Assembly (NCBI GenBank): GCA_002307145.1
Contig: DBTR01000013.1
Coordinates: forward strand, 6,985 to 62,636
From: Rhodospirillum sp. UBA1311
GTDB taxonomy: Bacteria; Pseudomonadota; Alphaproteobacteria; Rhodospirillales; Rhodospirillaceae
Reading direction: 5' to 3'
DNA length: 55,652 bases
This document shows positions 1-8,444 of this stretch, piece after piece (positions within the stretch are counted from its first letter, which is position 1; each line of letters begins with the position of its first letter). The translations under genes and the position numbers were made by a program. The notes under the pieces are model-generated. The model worked only from the letters and a program-made list of their open reading frames with translations, did not search any database and was not told the DNA's origin.

Positions 1-1274
1 GCGCGCGCCGCTTCGATCGTCGCATTGAGCGCGAGGAGGTTGGTCTGGCTGGCGATATCGTTGATCAACTTGATCACCTCGCCGATCCGGGTCGATATCT
101 CGGCAAGACCGCGCACCTGCGCGTTGGTACGGCCGGCTTCCTCGGTGGCTCGGCGGCTGACCGTACTCGCATGCTCTACCTGGCGGCCGATCTCGCCGAC
201 CGACGCGGCAAGTTCCTCCGCTGCCGTTGCCACCGTCTGCACGCTGGCCGAGGCTTCTTCCGTAGCCGACGCAACCACGGCGGACTGCCGCGAGGTTTGC
301 TCCGCATTGGCCGAGAGACTTTGCGCGGTCGCGTCCATTTCGGTGCAAGCGGCCGTGACGATTTCGAGCATGCCCGAGACCTTGCGGTCGAAAGCCTGGG
401 TAAGCTCCTCGATCGCGGCGGCGCGGGCCTCGCGCTTTTGACGCTCGACTTCCTGCTCCGCACGCATCGCCTCCGCTTCCCGGGCGTTATCGCGGAACAC
501 CAGGGCGGCGCGCGCGATGTCGCCGATCTCGTCCTTCCGCTCGACACCGTCGATCGTGCAGCCGAGATTGCCGGTCGCGAGGTGCTTGAGAACGCCGATC
601 ACCGCGGAAATCGGATTGACCAATCCCACCCGGGCAATTGCAAGGCCGAGCCCGACCCCGAATAACGTGCCGACGACCGCGACGCCGATCATCAAACGGG
701 ACAACCAGGTCGCTTCCGCCGCCGAGGCGTCCACGACCTCGTTCCCCACCTTGTCCATGTCGTCGACGAACCTGGCGACCTCCTGCGAGAGCGGCCGCAG
801 GACCTTCACCGAATCCTGGACAGAAGCATAGACTTCCCGCTGGGCGACGCTCAGTTCCGCACCGGAGTGTTTGCGCGCCACGTCGATGGTGCCCTGAAGT
901 TCGCCTTGATAGGCCTGAAAATCCTTGCGGATGCGTTCGAGGTCCGATCGCCGTTCCGGATCGACCATCTTGCTCAACCGGTCGAGACGCTCAAGGAACT
1001 TCTGCTCCCCATCTCGCATCGACTTGATGATGTCCTCGGCTTCGGTAGGATTTGCCGCGAAGCGATACTCCGCGCGGTTCATCGACGTGAGGTTGTCGGT
1101 CATCCGCGCGCCGATGCGCGTCATATCGCCATAGTCGTTGATTCTTTCCGCCGCCGCGGAAAGAGCGGAAAGACCATAGTATCCAACCGCGCTGATCGTC
1201 GCGGCGGCAAGCGCCAACACGCCGATGACGATGCCGATCTTCCCCGAAATTCTTATATTCTTGATAGATAGCAT
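1..1274 (-). CDS. Methyl-accepting chemotaxis protein, 3' end cut by window
   Basis: The reading frame is open from an ATG at 1274 to the window edge (424 codons), preceded by AAGGGGG at a normal ribosome-site distance. The N-terminus has a membrane segment at about residues 10-32 and a mostly helical periplasmic part to about 188. A second membrane segment lies at about 192-214 and a HAMP region at about 212-265. Then comes a cytoplasmic signalling coil whose conserved hairpin tip (NDIASQTNLLALNATIEAAR) is reached just as the window ends. It senses an unknown ligand and signals to CheA/CheW at the inner membrane. The sequence from about residue 285 on is close to that of the chemoreceptor at 2761-4458, so the two are paralogues. 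Confident in family, not in ligand. Confidence 0.93.
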   Translation of the reverse strand, partial: MLSIKNIRISGKIGIVIGVLALAAATISAVGYYGLSALSAAAERINDYGDMTRIGARMTDNLTSMNRAEYRFAANPTEAEDIIKSMRDGEQKFLERLDRLSKMVDPERRSDLERIRKDFQAYQGELQGTIDVARKHSGAELSVAQREVYASVQDSVKVLRPLSQEVARFVDDMDKVGNEVVDASAAEATWLSRLMIGVAVVGTLFGVGLGLAIARVGLVNPISAVIGVLKHLATGNLGCTIDGVERKDEIGDIARAALVFRDNAREAEAMRAEQEVERQKREARAAAIEELTQAFDRKVSGMLEIVTAACTEMDATAQSLSANAEQTSRQSAVVASATEEASASVQTVATAAEELAASVGEIGRQVEHASTVSRRATEEAGRTNAQVRGLAEISTRIGEVIKLINDIASQTNLLALNATIEAAR

Positions 1275-2134
1275 GCGAGCCCCCTTGCCCTGCCGCGCTG
1301 GCACGCGGAGGTGGATGCGCGATCCGCCCCGAGCACGGCGGAATCGCTGGAAAATTCCGGCTCCACCGTCTCGACGGGGGTGGTTCGGCCTCGTCTCCCG
1401 AGACCGCCGGAACTGACTGCGCGAGAAACCCGGCACGAACGCGTTATCGTGGAGCCTGGCTGTTCCAGGAGTTCCCGTTCGCTCGAATTTCCACGCTTTC
1501 CTCGACCCCGGGTACCGACCGTGATCGTAAGAAACCAATCCATACACGCCTAAAGCGCCGCAGCTTTCCGACACAGCCCGCGGGTTGATTTTCGGTAGTA
1601 ATCCGCCCCGGGGCTTGGCATTGTTGCATCCATGCCGCCGAGACCCAGAGGGTAGCGATGCGACACGTTTTTTTTGCCACCTGTCGACTCCGGCACCTCC
1701 AGCCTTTCTGGAGTTCTGCGAAATGCGACGATCTACCCGTATTGCGCGCGGTAGACGACTCTACTGACCGCGCCCCCGTATGCGGAGGCTGCGCCGAAAG
1801 TGACTTTCAACACTGCGGACGCCCCACCCGGCGGATCCGGAGCACCTAGCGTGCACGATCATCCGCACGTCGAACCGTCCGCATGGGACGCTATGGCGCG
1901 ATCCGCGCCACTCTGGCAATCGACACAGAGAGGTAGGAAAATTTCATCCGCATCCCAACCAACGCTAGCGATTCGCCGGGAATGGATCAAGCCAAATTGC
2001 GTATTTTTTCGCTAACTATGAGCGGTTTTAAACGCACGTGACGCAAAAGGAGCGGTTTTCCACGACCCGCGAGCCCTTCGGGCATCGGCGCGGTCGAGAA
2101 TTTCGACATAAAAGTATCACGGGGTAAGAGTAAA
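1275..2134. other. Intergenic stretch without a convincing gene
   Basis: This stretch of about 860 bases separates the chemoreceptor from the S24 repressor. Short open frames exist on both strands, but their proteins are low-complexity Arg/Pro/Ser-rich and lack recognisable domains or good ribosome sites. The first 300 bases contain several imperfect GC-rich inverted repeats, for example around 1319-1345 and 1361-1382. The right end (about 1990-2134) is AT-richer and carries the direct repeats listed separately. It presumably holds the chemoreceptor promoter on the left and the repressor promoter on the right. A small RNA cannot be excluded. Confidence 0.5.
2020..2059 (+). promoter_or_regulatory. 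Paired direct repeat upstream of the repressor gene
   Basis: GAGCGGTTTT occurs at 2020-2029 and again, identical, at 2050-2059, exactly 30 bases apart (about three helical turns) and on the same DNA face. The pair lies 75-115 bases before the S24 repressor start. TTGCGT (1997-2002) and ACGCAA (2041-2046) form an additional small inverted pair around it. Inference: an operator pair, possibly autoregulatory. Function is not shown by the sequence. Confidence 0.4.
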
Positions 2135-2752
2135 ATGGACCACGACCGCCTGGACAAGCGAATCAGAGAAGCGATGGGCGACCACAGTGCGCGATCCATC
2201 GCTCGAAAAGCAGGGATCAGCGACAGCACCTTGCGGAGCATCCTCTCAGGGTCGCGCCCGACCGTCGACAACCTCGTCGCGCTCGCGCGCGCGCTCGGAG
2301 TCAGCATCGAATGGCTCGCCACCGGAAGTGAGCCCGGCCGAACCCACCTCTCGACCAGCGCCAGCATTCCGTTCTACGAGGCGCTCGACGCCTTGGTCGC
2401 GGCGTCTCCGCCTTCCGACGCGATCGAATTGCCCGCCGAGTTCGTCCGCAACCATCTTGGGTGCGGAGAAGGACGGCTCGCGGCGACGGAAGTGGTGGGA
2501 GATGCGATGGCGCCCACGTTATGCCAGGGCGATCTCGCCCTTGTCGATCTGTCGATCGACAGCATCGCCCGCGACGACATCTACGTGCTGACTTTCGAAG
2601 GGACGATACATTTAAACCGTGTGCAACGCAGCGGCTCGGCGTTGATCGTCCTCGCCGATAATCCGGTATACCGCGCCTGGACGATCGAGGCGACGCGCAC
2701 CCCGGGGGTGCGCGTCGCCGGTCGCGTAGTCGGTACTATCCGGCATGCCTGA
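2135..2752 (+). CDS. XRE/S24-type repressor with degenerate protease site
   Basis: 205 residues. Residues 5-63 are an XRE-type helix-turn-helix (SIARKAGISDSTLRSILSGS). Residues 115-203 match the LexA/CI/UmuD S24 fold, including the VGDxMxPTL..GDLALVD strand and the ADNPVY loop. In active family members the motif is GDSM with a catalytic serine and a downstream lysine. Here the serine position is Ala124 (GDAMAPT) and the lysine position is Asn161 (IHLNRVQ). The protein therefore probably cannot self-cleave and would dissociate by another signal. No phage genes lie nearby. It stands alone between two chemoreceptor genes; targets are unknown, perhaps its own upstream repeats. Confidence 0.85.
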   Translation: MDHDRLDKRIREAMGDHSARSIARKAGISDSTLRSILSGSRPTVDNLVALARALGVSIEWLATGSEPGRTHLSTSASIPFYEALDALVAASPPSDAIELPAEFVRNHLGCGEGRLAATEVVGDAMAPTLCQGDLALVDLSIDSIARDDIYVLTFEGTIHLNRVQRSGSALIVLADNPVYRAWTIEATRTPGVRVAGRVVGTIRHA

Positions 2753-2760
2753 CGATGATA

Positions 2761-4458
2761 TCAGGCGGTGCGGACCCCAACGAGGAAGTCCTGCACCACG
2801 GTCTTGAGTTCGACCGCCTCGGTCGAGAGCGAGCGCGACGCCTCAAGCACCTGCTGCGACGCCGAGCCGGTCTCGCCGGCGGCCTGGTTGACCCCCTCGA
2901 TATTGCTCGCGACCTCTTGCGTGCCCGCAGCCGCCTGCTGGACGTTGCGGGCGATTTCCGCCGCCGCCGCCGCCTGCTGCTCGACCGCGGCCGCGATCGC
3001 CGTCGAGACCTCGCGGATCTCGCCGATGCTGGCCACCACGCCCGCGATCGCCGACACCACTTCCTGGGTCGCCGACTGCACCGCGCCGATCTGCGCACCG
3101 ATTTCGCCGGTGGCGCGACCGGTCTGGCTGGCGAGGTTCTTGACCTCCCCCGCCACCACCGCGAAGCCCTTGCCCGCATCGCCCGCGCGCGCCGCCTCGA
3201 TCGTGGCGTTGAGCGCGAGGAGGTTGGTCTGGCTCGCGATGTCGTTGATCAAATTTACGATTTCTCCGATCCGCGCGGAGTTCGCGGCCAGGCCCTTGAC
3301 CGTGGTTTCTGCCCGCTCGGCTTCGGCCTCGGTCCGGATGCTGACTTCGCTCGCGTGCGCCACCTGACGCCCGATCTCATTGACCGAGGCCGCAAGTTCC
3401 TCCGCCGCCGAAGCGACGGTCTGCACGCTCGCAGACGCCTCCTCGGTCGCCGCCGCCACCACTGCCGATTGGCGGCTGGTCTGCTCGGCATTCGCCGAGA
3501 GCGCCTGCGCGGTCGCATCCATCTCGGTGCAAGCCGCAGTGACGATTTCGAGGACGCCCGAGACCTTGGCGTCGAAGTTCCGGGTCAGGGCCTCGATCGC
3601 GGCGGCGCGGCGTTCGCGCTCGGCTCGCGCGGCTTCCTGCTCCGCAGCGAGGCGATCCTGCTCGATCGCGGTCTGCTTGAACACCTCGACCGCATCCGCC
3701 ATTTGGCCGACTTCGTCGGAGCGTCCGGTGGCCGGGATATCGACGGTCTTGTCGCCCCCCGCGAGGCGACGCATCGCGTCGGTCATCGCGATCACCGGCC
3801 CGCCGATGCCACGCTGCAGCATCAGCCCGCCCACGACCGCAAGCAGCGCCACCAGCGCCAGGAGCCCGAACACCACCATTCCCGCAGAGCCGCGCACCGC
3901 GTCAGCCTGGGCGGTCGACGCATCCGCGCCCTTTTCGTTCTGCTCGACGAGCTTGTCCATGCCGCCTGCGATCTTGAGCGCCAGTTCGCGCGCCGGGCCA
4001 CTGGTGATCACCAGGGCTTCCGCATCCTTGTTGGCCTTTGCGAGAGCCAGAATTTGCACCATCAACTTGTCGAAGTCGCCGCGCATCGCGACGACGTCGG
4101 CAACCAGCTGGGCTTCGGCGGGCGAGGACGAGAGCTGCTTCGATTCCGCAAGGGATGCGGCGATGCGCTTGTCGTACATCTCGATCCGTTCCGCGAACTT
4201 CGCGATGTCCTCGGCGGAATCCGACGTGATCAACTGATAGAGAACGGTGCGCTGCGCCTGCATCTCGTATTGCGCCTTGCGCGCCGCGTTGACGCTCGGC
4301 ATCCAGTTCTTGGCGAGATCGTCGGTCGCCTGACCCAACTTGGAAATCTCCAGGAGAGAAATACCACCGAGAGACACCACAAGTAGAATAATAACGCTAA
4401 ACACACTCAGTAGTTTGCGCGATAAGCGCAGGTTTGCGAACCAACCCATACTCGACAT
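2761..4458 (-). CDS. Methyl-accepting chemotaxis protein (four-helix-bundle sensor)
   Basis: 565 residues, complete. A membrane segment at about 14-36 is followed by a helical periplasmic sensor of the 4HB_MCP type (about 37-190). A second membrane segment lies at about 192-214, HAMP at about 215-268, and the signalling coil with its QTNLLALNATIEAARAGDAG tip runs from about 310 to 540. There is no C-terminal CheR/CheB-tethering pentapeptide. The stretch VEVFKQTAIEQDRL after HAMP is typical of chemoreceptors from Rhodospirillales-like alphaproteobacteria. It starts at ATG 4458; an upstream ATG-free leader of about 100 bases separates it from the SAM hydrolase gene. Ligand unknown. The signalling half is very like that of the receptor at 1-1274. 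Confidence 0.95.
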   Translation of the reverse strand: MSSMGWFANLRLSRKLLSVFSVIILLVVSLGGISLLEISKLGQATDDLAKNWMPSVNAARKAQYEMQAQRTVLYQLITSDSAEDIAKFAERIEMYDKRIAASLAESKQLSSSPAEAQLVADVVAMRGDFDKLMVQILALAKANKDAEALVITSGPARELALKIAGGMDKLVEQNEKGADASTAQADAVRGSAGMVVFGLLALVALLAVVGGLMLQRGIGGPVIAMTDAMRRLAGGDKTVDIPATGRSDEVGQMADAVEVFKQTAIEQDRLAAEQEAARAERERRAAAIEALTRNFDAKVSGVLEIVTAACTEMDATAQALSANAEQTSRQSAVVAAATEEASASVQTVASAAEELAASVNEIGRQVAHASEVSIRTEAEAERAETTVKGLAANSARIGEIVNLINDIASQTNLLALNATIEAARAGDAGKGFAVVAGEVKNLASQTGRATGEIGAQIGAVQSATQEVVSAIAGVVASIGEIREVSTAIAAAVEQQAAAAAEIARNVQQAAAGTQEVASNIEGVNQAAGETGSASQQVLEASRSLSTEAVELKTVVQDFLVGVRTA

Positions 4459-4558
4459 CCTCGGTTAGAAGTTTCCCACGATGGGACCGGCGTAGAAAGC
4501 ACATGAATTGCCGTTCTTCGCCTATAACCGCGATCACTTCCAGAAATATTTGGCCAAA

Positions 4559-5311
4559 TTAAGTTACGATGCAAACCGGCGTACCGACGCATGCGCCGAA
4601 GTGTTCGGCGGCGCTGCCGCGATTGACCGCTACTTCGATCAATCCGTTCGCATTTTCGTACCAGAATGCAGATCCTGGTACGCACTCGCCGAAGCGCGGC
4701 GCAAAGCCCACGCGTTCCCCCGCGATGCCGATGCGGTCGCGATGCTCGACCGCCGACGCGGGTATGCCGGTAACGAGGTTGCCGAATCCGTCGACAAGGA
4801 TCACTCGCACCGCCGGGTCGGCGATCTCGCCGATCAGGCGCTGCGGGTCGGTGGCCGCCGAAGGTTGGGGCGGGGAACCGTGGACCGCGATGTGCGCGGC
4901 GACCGGCGCGAACAGGTCGCGCCCGTGAAAGGTCTGCGAGAGAACTTCCGGCCGCCATTCCACCCGCCATGCGGCGCAGCTTTGGGCGCGACCGACGATC
5001 ACGCCGAAAAGGCCGTTATCGGGGCCGCAGAACCACAGTCCGTCGGCCCGCACCACCACCGCCGCGCGCGGCCCGCCGACACCCGGATCGACCACCGCCT
5101 CGACGACACTGCCCTCGGACAGCGTGCGGCTGTATGCGAAGAGCAGGTGCGCGCCCGCTTCGACATCGAACGCAGGCGCGCCGGAAAACAGTTCGATCCG
5201 GGGAATCGCGGGCGCGGCGCTCGCCCACGCCGCCATCACCTGCCCGACATAAGGCCCGCCGACGCCGAAATCGGAGAACAACGCGAGCAGCGGCGCAGAA
5301 CGGTCAGACAC
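4559..5311 (-). CDS. SAM hydroxide adenosyltransferase (SAM hydrolase, DUF62 family)
   Basis: 250 residues starting with GTG at 5311. It shows the family pattern LFSDFG at the N-terminus, VVDPGVG, a GPDNGLF loop, FHGRDLFAP, and a C-terminal domain with VDGFGNLVTGI and NANGLIEVAVNRGSA. This family includes fluorinase/chlorinase and the commoner enzymes that hydrolyse S-adenosylmethionine to adenosine and methionine. The halogenase-specific loop cannot be judged by eye, so hydrolase is the default. Its start overlaps the last 8 bases of the reductase gene upstream (GTGTCTGA), so the two are translationally coupled. Why a SAM hydrolase is paired with a hydroxyacid reductase is not clear. Confidence 0.85.
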   Translation of the reverse strand: MSDRSAPLLALFSDFGVGGPYVGQVMAAWASAAPAIPRIELFSGAPAFDVEAGAHLLFAYSRTLSEGSVVEAVVDPGVGGPRAAVVVRADGLWFCGPDNGLFGVIVGRAQSCAAWRVEWRPEVLSQTFHGRDLFAPVAAHIAVHGSPPQPSAATDPQRLIGEIADPAVRVILVDGFGNLVTGIPASAVEHRDRIGIAGERVGFAPRFGECVPGSAFWYENANGLIEVAVNRGSAAEHFGACVGTPVCIVT

Positions 5312-6200
5312 CCGGATCGTCCTCGTACAGGCGAAGCAGCGCCTGGGTGCCGTCCGACCCGTAGCCGAGCGCGGCAAGTTCCTCGTAACGGCTCTTCGAC
5401 AACGCCAGCGACGGCAGTTCCAGCCCCATCGCCTGCGCTTCCTCCAGCGCGATGCCCATGTCCTTGAGGAAATGATGGATGTAGAAGCCGGGGGCGAAAT
5501 CGCCGCCGAGCATTTTCGGCGCCTGGGCACGGAGTTGCGCGCCGCCCGCCGCACCGGTGCCGATCACCTCCAGCACCGCCTCGGCATCGAGGCCGCAGCG
5601 CCGCGCGTAGGCCATGCCCTCGGCGACGCCCATGATCGTGCCCGCGATCACGATCTGGTTGACCATTTTCGCATGCTGGCCGGCACCCGCGCCGCCGAGC
5701 AGGCGCACCATCTTGCCAAGCGCGGCGAACAGCGGCATGGCGCGATGGAAGGTCTCCGCCTCGCCCCCCACCATGATCGCAAGCGTACCGTCGCGCGCGC
5801 CGGTGTCGCCGCCCGAAACCGGCGCGTCGAGCGTATGGATGCCCCGGGGCCGGGCGGTGTCGGCGATCAACCGCGCCAGCGAGGGATTTGAGGTGGTCAT
5901 GTCGATCAGGATCGCGCCGGGACGTGCATTGGCGATCAAACCGGTCTCGCCGAGGTAGACCTGGCGCACGTCGACCGGATAACCGACGATGGTGATCACC
6001 GCGTCGCACACCCCCGCCAGAGAGGCGACATCGGGGTGCCAGATCGCGCCGCGCGCGATCAGGTCCGCCGCCTTGTCGGGGGTGCGATTGAAGAGATGCA
6101 GGGTGAATCCCGCGTCGATCAGATGCCCGGCCATGCTCTTGCCCATGATGCCGGTGCCGATGAAGCCGATGTCTCTCAGTTTTTCGCCGTCGATGCCCAC
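5304..6200 (-). CDS. 3-hydroxyisobutyrate dehydrogenase-family reductase (GarR-like)
   Basis: 298 residues from a GTG start at 6200; there is no in-frame ATG before the Rossmann motif. IGFIGTGIMGKSMAGHL binds NAD(P). DAPVSGGDTGARDGTLAIMVGG is the substrate-binding segment, and GAGAGQHAKMVNQ contains the family's catalytic lysine. It most resembles tartronate semialdehyde (2-hydroxy-3-oxopropionate) reductases and 3-hydroxyisobutyrate dehydrogenases. It is divergent from a tartrate/D-malate dehydrogenase across 177 bases, which favours a role in tartrate/glycerate metabolism, but this is inference. It is followed without a gap by the SAM hydrolase gene. Confidence 0.85.
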   Translation of the reverse strand: MGIDGEKLRDIGFIGTGIMGKSMAGHLIDAGFTLHLFNRTPDKAADLIARGAIWHPDVASLAGVCDAVITIVGYPVDVRQVYLGETGLIANARPGAILIDMTTSNPSLARLIADTARPRGIHTLDAPVSGGDTGARDGTLAIMVGGEAETFHRAMPLFAALGKMVRLLGGAGAGQHAKMVNQIVIAGTIMGVAEGMAYARRCGLDAEAVLEVIGTGAAGGAQLRAQAPKMLGGDFAPGFYIHHFLKDMGIALEEAQAMGLELPSLALSKSRYEELAALGYGSDGTQALLRLYEDDPGV

Positions 6201-6377
6201 GCGCGTTTCCCCGTTGTTCGTTTCGTTCCCCGGAGAATGGGGGTTTGACCGGGCCGCGACAAGACGGCGAGTGGACACAAGCACCGGGAGTTCGTCACTC
6301 CCGGCGCCTCGCAACCGCAAGCGGGCGCGCTTATCTTGGGAGTCTCGCCCGCTTCCGAAATTTCGAAGGATCGTTCC

Positions 6378-7460
6378 ATGCGCCAGTACCGGATTGCCGC
6401 CATCCCCGGAGATGGAATCGGCCAGGAAGTGATTCCGGCGGGCATCGAGGTTCTGTCCGCCCTCGCCGCCCGTGCCGGCGACTTCCACCTCGACTTCAAA
6501 ACCTTCGCCTGGGGCTCGGACCACTACAAACGCCACGGCGTGATGATGCCCGCCAACGGGCGGGCGCAGATCCGGGATTTCGACGCGATCTTTTTCGGTG
6601 CGGTCGGCGCGCCCGACGTTCCCGATCACGTCTCCCTCTGGGGCCTGCGCCTCGCGATCTGCCAACCCTTCGACCAATACGCCAACGTCCGGCCAACGCG
6701 AATTCTGGCGGGAATCGAAAGCCCGCTCAAGGGGATCGGCCCAGGCGACCTCGACTGGGTGATCGTACGGGAAAACTCGGAGGGCGAGTACGCGGGCCAG
6801 GGCGGCCGCAGCCATGTCGGCCTGCCGATCGAAGTCGCCACCGAAGTTTCGATCTTCACCCGTGCAGGCGTGACCCGGATTCTCCGCTACGCCTTCGAGA
6901 TCGCCCGCGCGCGGCCGAGGAAGCACCTCACCGTCGTCACAAAATCCAACGCCCAGCGCAACGGGATGGTGATGTGGGACGAGATCGCCGCCGAGGTCGC
7001 GAAGGAATTCCCCGACGTCACCTGGGACAAGATGCTGGTCGACGCGATGACGATGCGGATGGTGCTGAAGCCTGCGACCCTCGACACCATCGTCGCCACC
7101 AATCTCCACGCCGACATCCTTTCCGACCTCGCGGCGGCGCTCGCGGGTTCGCTCGGCATCGCCCCCACCGCCAATATCAATCCGGAACGCACCGCGCCAT
7201 CGATGTTCGAGCCGATCCACGGCTCCGCCTTCGACATCGCAGGCAAGGGCATCGCCAACCCGGTCGCGACCTTCTGGACCGCGGTCATGATGCTTGAACA
7301 TCTCGGGGAGAACGCCGCTGCCGGTCAGCTGATGCGGGCGATCGAACGGGTCACCGCCGATTCCGCGCTCCACACCCCCGATCTCGGCGGATCGGCCACG
7401 ACCCGGCAAGTCACCGACGCAATGCTCGCCGCGATTCGCGGCGACAACCTCCTGGCGTGA
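6378..7460 (+). CDS. ttuC: Tartrate dehydrogenase / D-malate dehydrogenase
   Basis: 360 residues from ATG 6378, with AAGGA 8 bases upstream; an in-frame ATG at 6336 lacks a ribosome site. It belongs to the beta-decarboxylating dehydrogenase family (isopropylmalate/isocitrate type): IPGDGIGQEV at the N-terminus, NSEGEYAGQGG, VTKSNAQRNG with the catalytic lysine, VDAMTMRMV, ATNLHADILSDLAAAL for metal binding, and EPIHGSAFDIAGKGIANP for NAD+. The stretch GAVGAPDVPDHVSLWGLRL marks the tartrate/D-malate subgroup rather than LeuB. The expected reaction is NAD-dependent oxidation of (+)- or meso-tartrate or D-malate in the cytoplasm. Substrate preference cannot be resolved from the sequence. Confidence 0.88.
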   Translation: MRQYRIAAIPGDGIGQEVIPAGIEVLSALAARAGDFHLDFKTFAWGSDHYKRHGVMMPANGRAQIRDFDAIFFGAVGAPDVPDHVSLWGLRLAICQPFDQYANVRPTRILAGIESPLKGIGPGDLDWVIVRENSEGEYAGQGGRSHVGLPIEVATEVSIFTRAGVTRILRYAFEIARARPRKHLTVVTKSNAQRNGMVMWDEIAAEVAKEFPDVTWDKMLVDAMTMRMVLKPATLDTIVATNLHADILSDLAAALAGSLGIAPTANINPERTAPSMFEPIHGSAFDIAGKGIANPVATFWTAVMMLEHLGENAAAGQLMRAIERVTADSALHTPDLGGSATTRQVTDAMLAAIRGDNLLA

Positions 7461-7467
7461 GCGCCGA

Positions 7468-7495
7468 AGCTCCGGCAGCGGATACCGCCGGAGCT
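7468..7495. terminator. Bidirectional hairpin terminator between ttuC and ompW
   Basis: AGCTCCGGC (7468-7476) and GCCGGAGCT (7487-7495) form a perfect 9-bp stem with a 10-base loop, placed between convergent genes. There is no long T-run on either side, so efficiency is uncertain. Confidence 0.6.
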
Positions 7496-7511
7496 CTGTA
7501 TCGATCGTCGG

Positions 7512-8189
7512 TCAGAAACGATAACCGATGCCGACAGCCACCAACCATGGGTCGATATCGACCGATGCCCGGGTCGCCTCGCCCGTTCCCTCGACCACCA
7601 CATGGGCCGAGGTAGACAGGTAGAGCTTCTTCACATCGAGGTTGAGGAACCAGGAATCGTCGATCTGGTAATTGACGCCTGCCTGGAACGCATAGCCAAA
7701 GCGGTTGTCGTAATTGACCTTCGCTTTTTGCCCGCCGATGTCCTGCGTCCCGCCCGAACCGTAGAAAATCGTATAGTTGACGCCTGCCCCGAGATAGGGG
7801 TCGAAACGGCTGCGCCCGAGAGGATGAACCTGCGCCGTAAGCGTCGGCGGCAACAACCAGACATGACCGAGATTGAGATCACCGGCCGCACTGCCCTTGT
7901 CCTTCACCGAGTGACGCGTCGTCGCCGCAATCAGCTCGGCCGAAACGTAGTCCGTGAAGAAGTAGGTCATGTCCACTTCCGGCACGTAGGAATTGCCGAG
8001 GGCGATGCTTCCATTCAGTTGATCGTCATGGCCTTTTTCATCGGGAACGACGGCGAGCCCGCGCACACGAAAAAGCCAGTCTCCCGCGCCCAAACCATCT
8101 TCGGCATACGCCGCCTCCGTCACGGCCGCATATCCCGCCGCCACCAAACCCAACGCCAGAACCCTAAAACCTCTCACAAATGAGCTCAT
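7512..8189 (-). CDS. ompW: OmpW-family outer membrane protein
   Basis: 225 residues. It has a signal peptide of about 29 residues (hydrophobic stretch VLALGLVAAGYAAV, cut near AYA-ED). An eight-stranded barrel pattern follows: WLFRVRGLAVVPDE at the start, TYFFTDYVSAELIAAT, and the hallmark PYLGAGVNYTIFYG segment. The last residues are VAVGIGYRF, with a terminal Phe for BamA recognition. OmpW forms a small channel for hydrophobic or small solutes. The start is supported by AAGGGG eight bases upstream. It is divergent from the GGDEF gene across a 255-base AT-rich region. Confidence 0.93.
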   Translation of the reverse strand: MSSFVRGFRVLALGLVAAGYAAVTEAAYAEDGLGAGDWLFRVRGLAVVPDEKGHDDQLNGSIALGNSYVPEVDMTYFFTDYVSAELIAATTRHSVKDKGSAAGDLNLGHVWLLPPTLTAQVHPLGRSRFDPYLGAGVNYTIFYGSGGTQDIGGQKAKVNYDNRFGYAFQAGVNYQIDDSWFLNLDVKKLYLSTSAHVVVEGTGEATRASVDIDPWLVAVGIGYRF

Positions 8190-8294
8190 GGGATCACCCC
8201 TTGGAGTACTTGGTTGGTTGACTTAAAACCCAACAAATCTTATGGGTATTATCCCTATGCGCTACTTGGGTATCCGCGTCAACACCCTTCAGAG

Positions 8295-8309
8295 TGCGTT
8301 TTATACGCA
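8295..8309. promoter_or_regulatory. Palindrome in the ompW / GGDEF divergent region
   Basis: TGCGT-TTTAT-ACGCA is a perfect 5-bp-arm inverted repeat in the AT-rich intergenic region. The same region also carries GGGTATTATCCC around 8244-8255. Either could be a regulator site; no specific regulator is indicated. Confidence 0.3.
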
Positions 8310-8444
8310 TCTGAGGGCGAGGATTTGGCCGCGCTGCATGCCGGATTACATTCGCCTCGCAAGCCGCCAGACATGGGTTTCACGACAAGTTATACGTGCT
8401 AATCTCGATCATGTGCCCGTATTCCTCGATTTGCAGGTGAGGCG

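Noticed and set aside
2665..2672. GGTATACC palindrome as a GntR site
   Set aside because: It lies inside the S24 coding sequence and is most likely a chance copy.
2135..2752. Prophage or defence island marked by the S24 repressor
   Set aside because: No integrase, phage structural, toxin, restriction or other defence gene lies within the window.
2755..4386. Plus-strand open frame of 543 codons opposite the chemoreceptor
   Set aside because: Arg/Asp-rich shadow of the chemoreceptor coil; no start signal or family.
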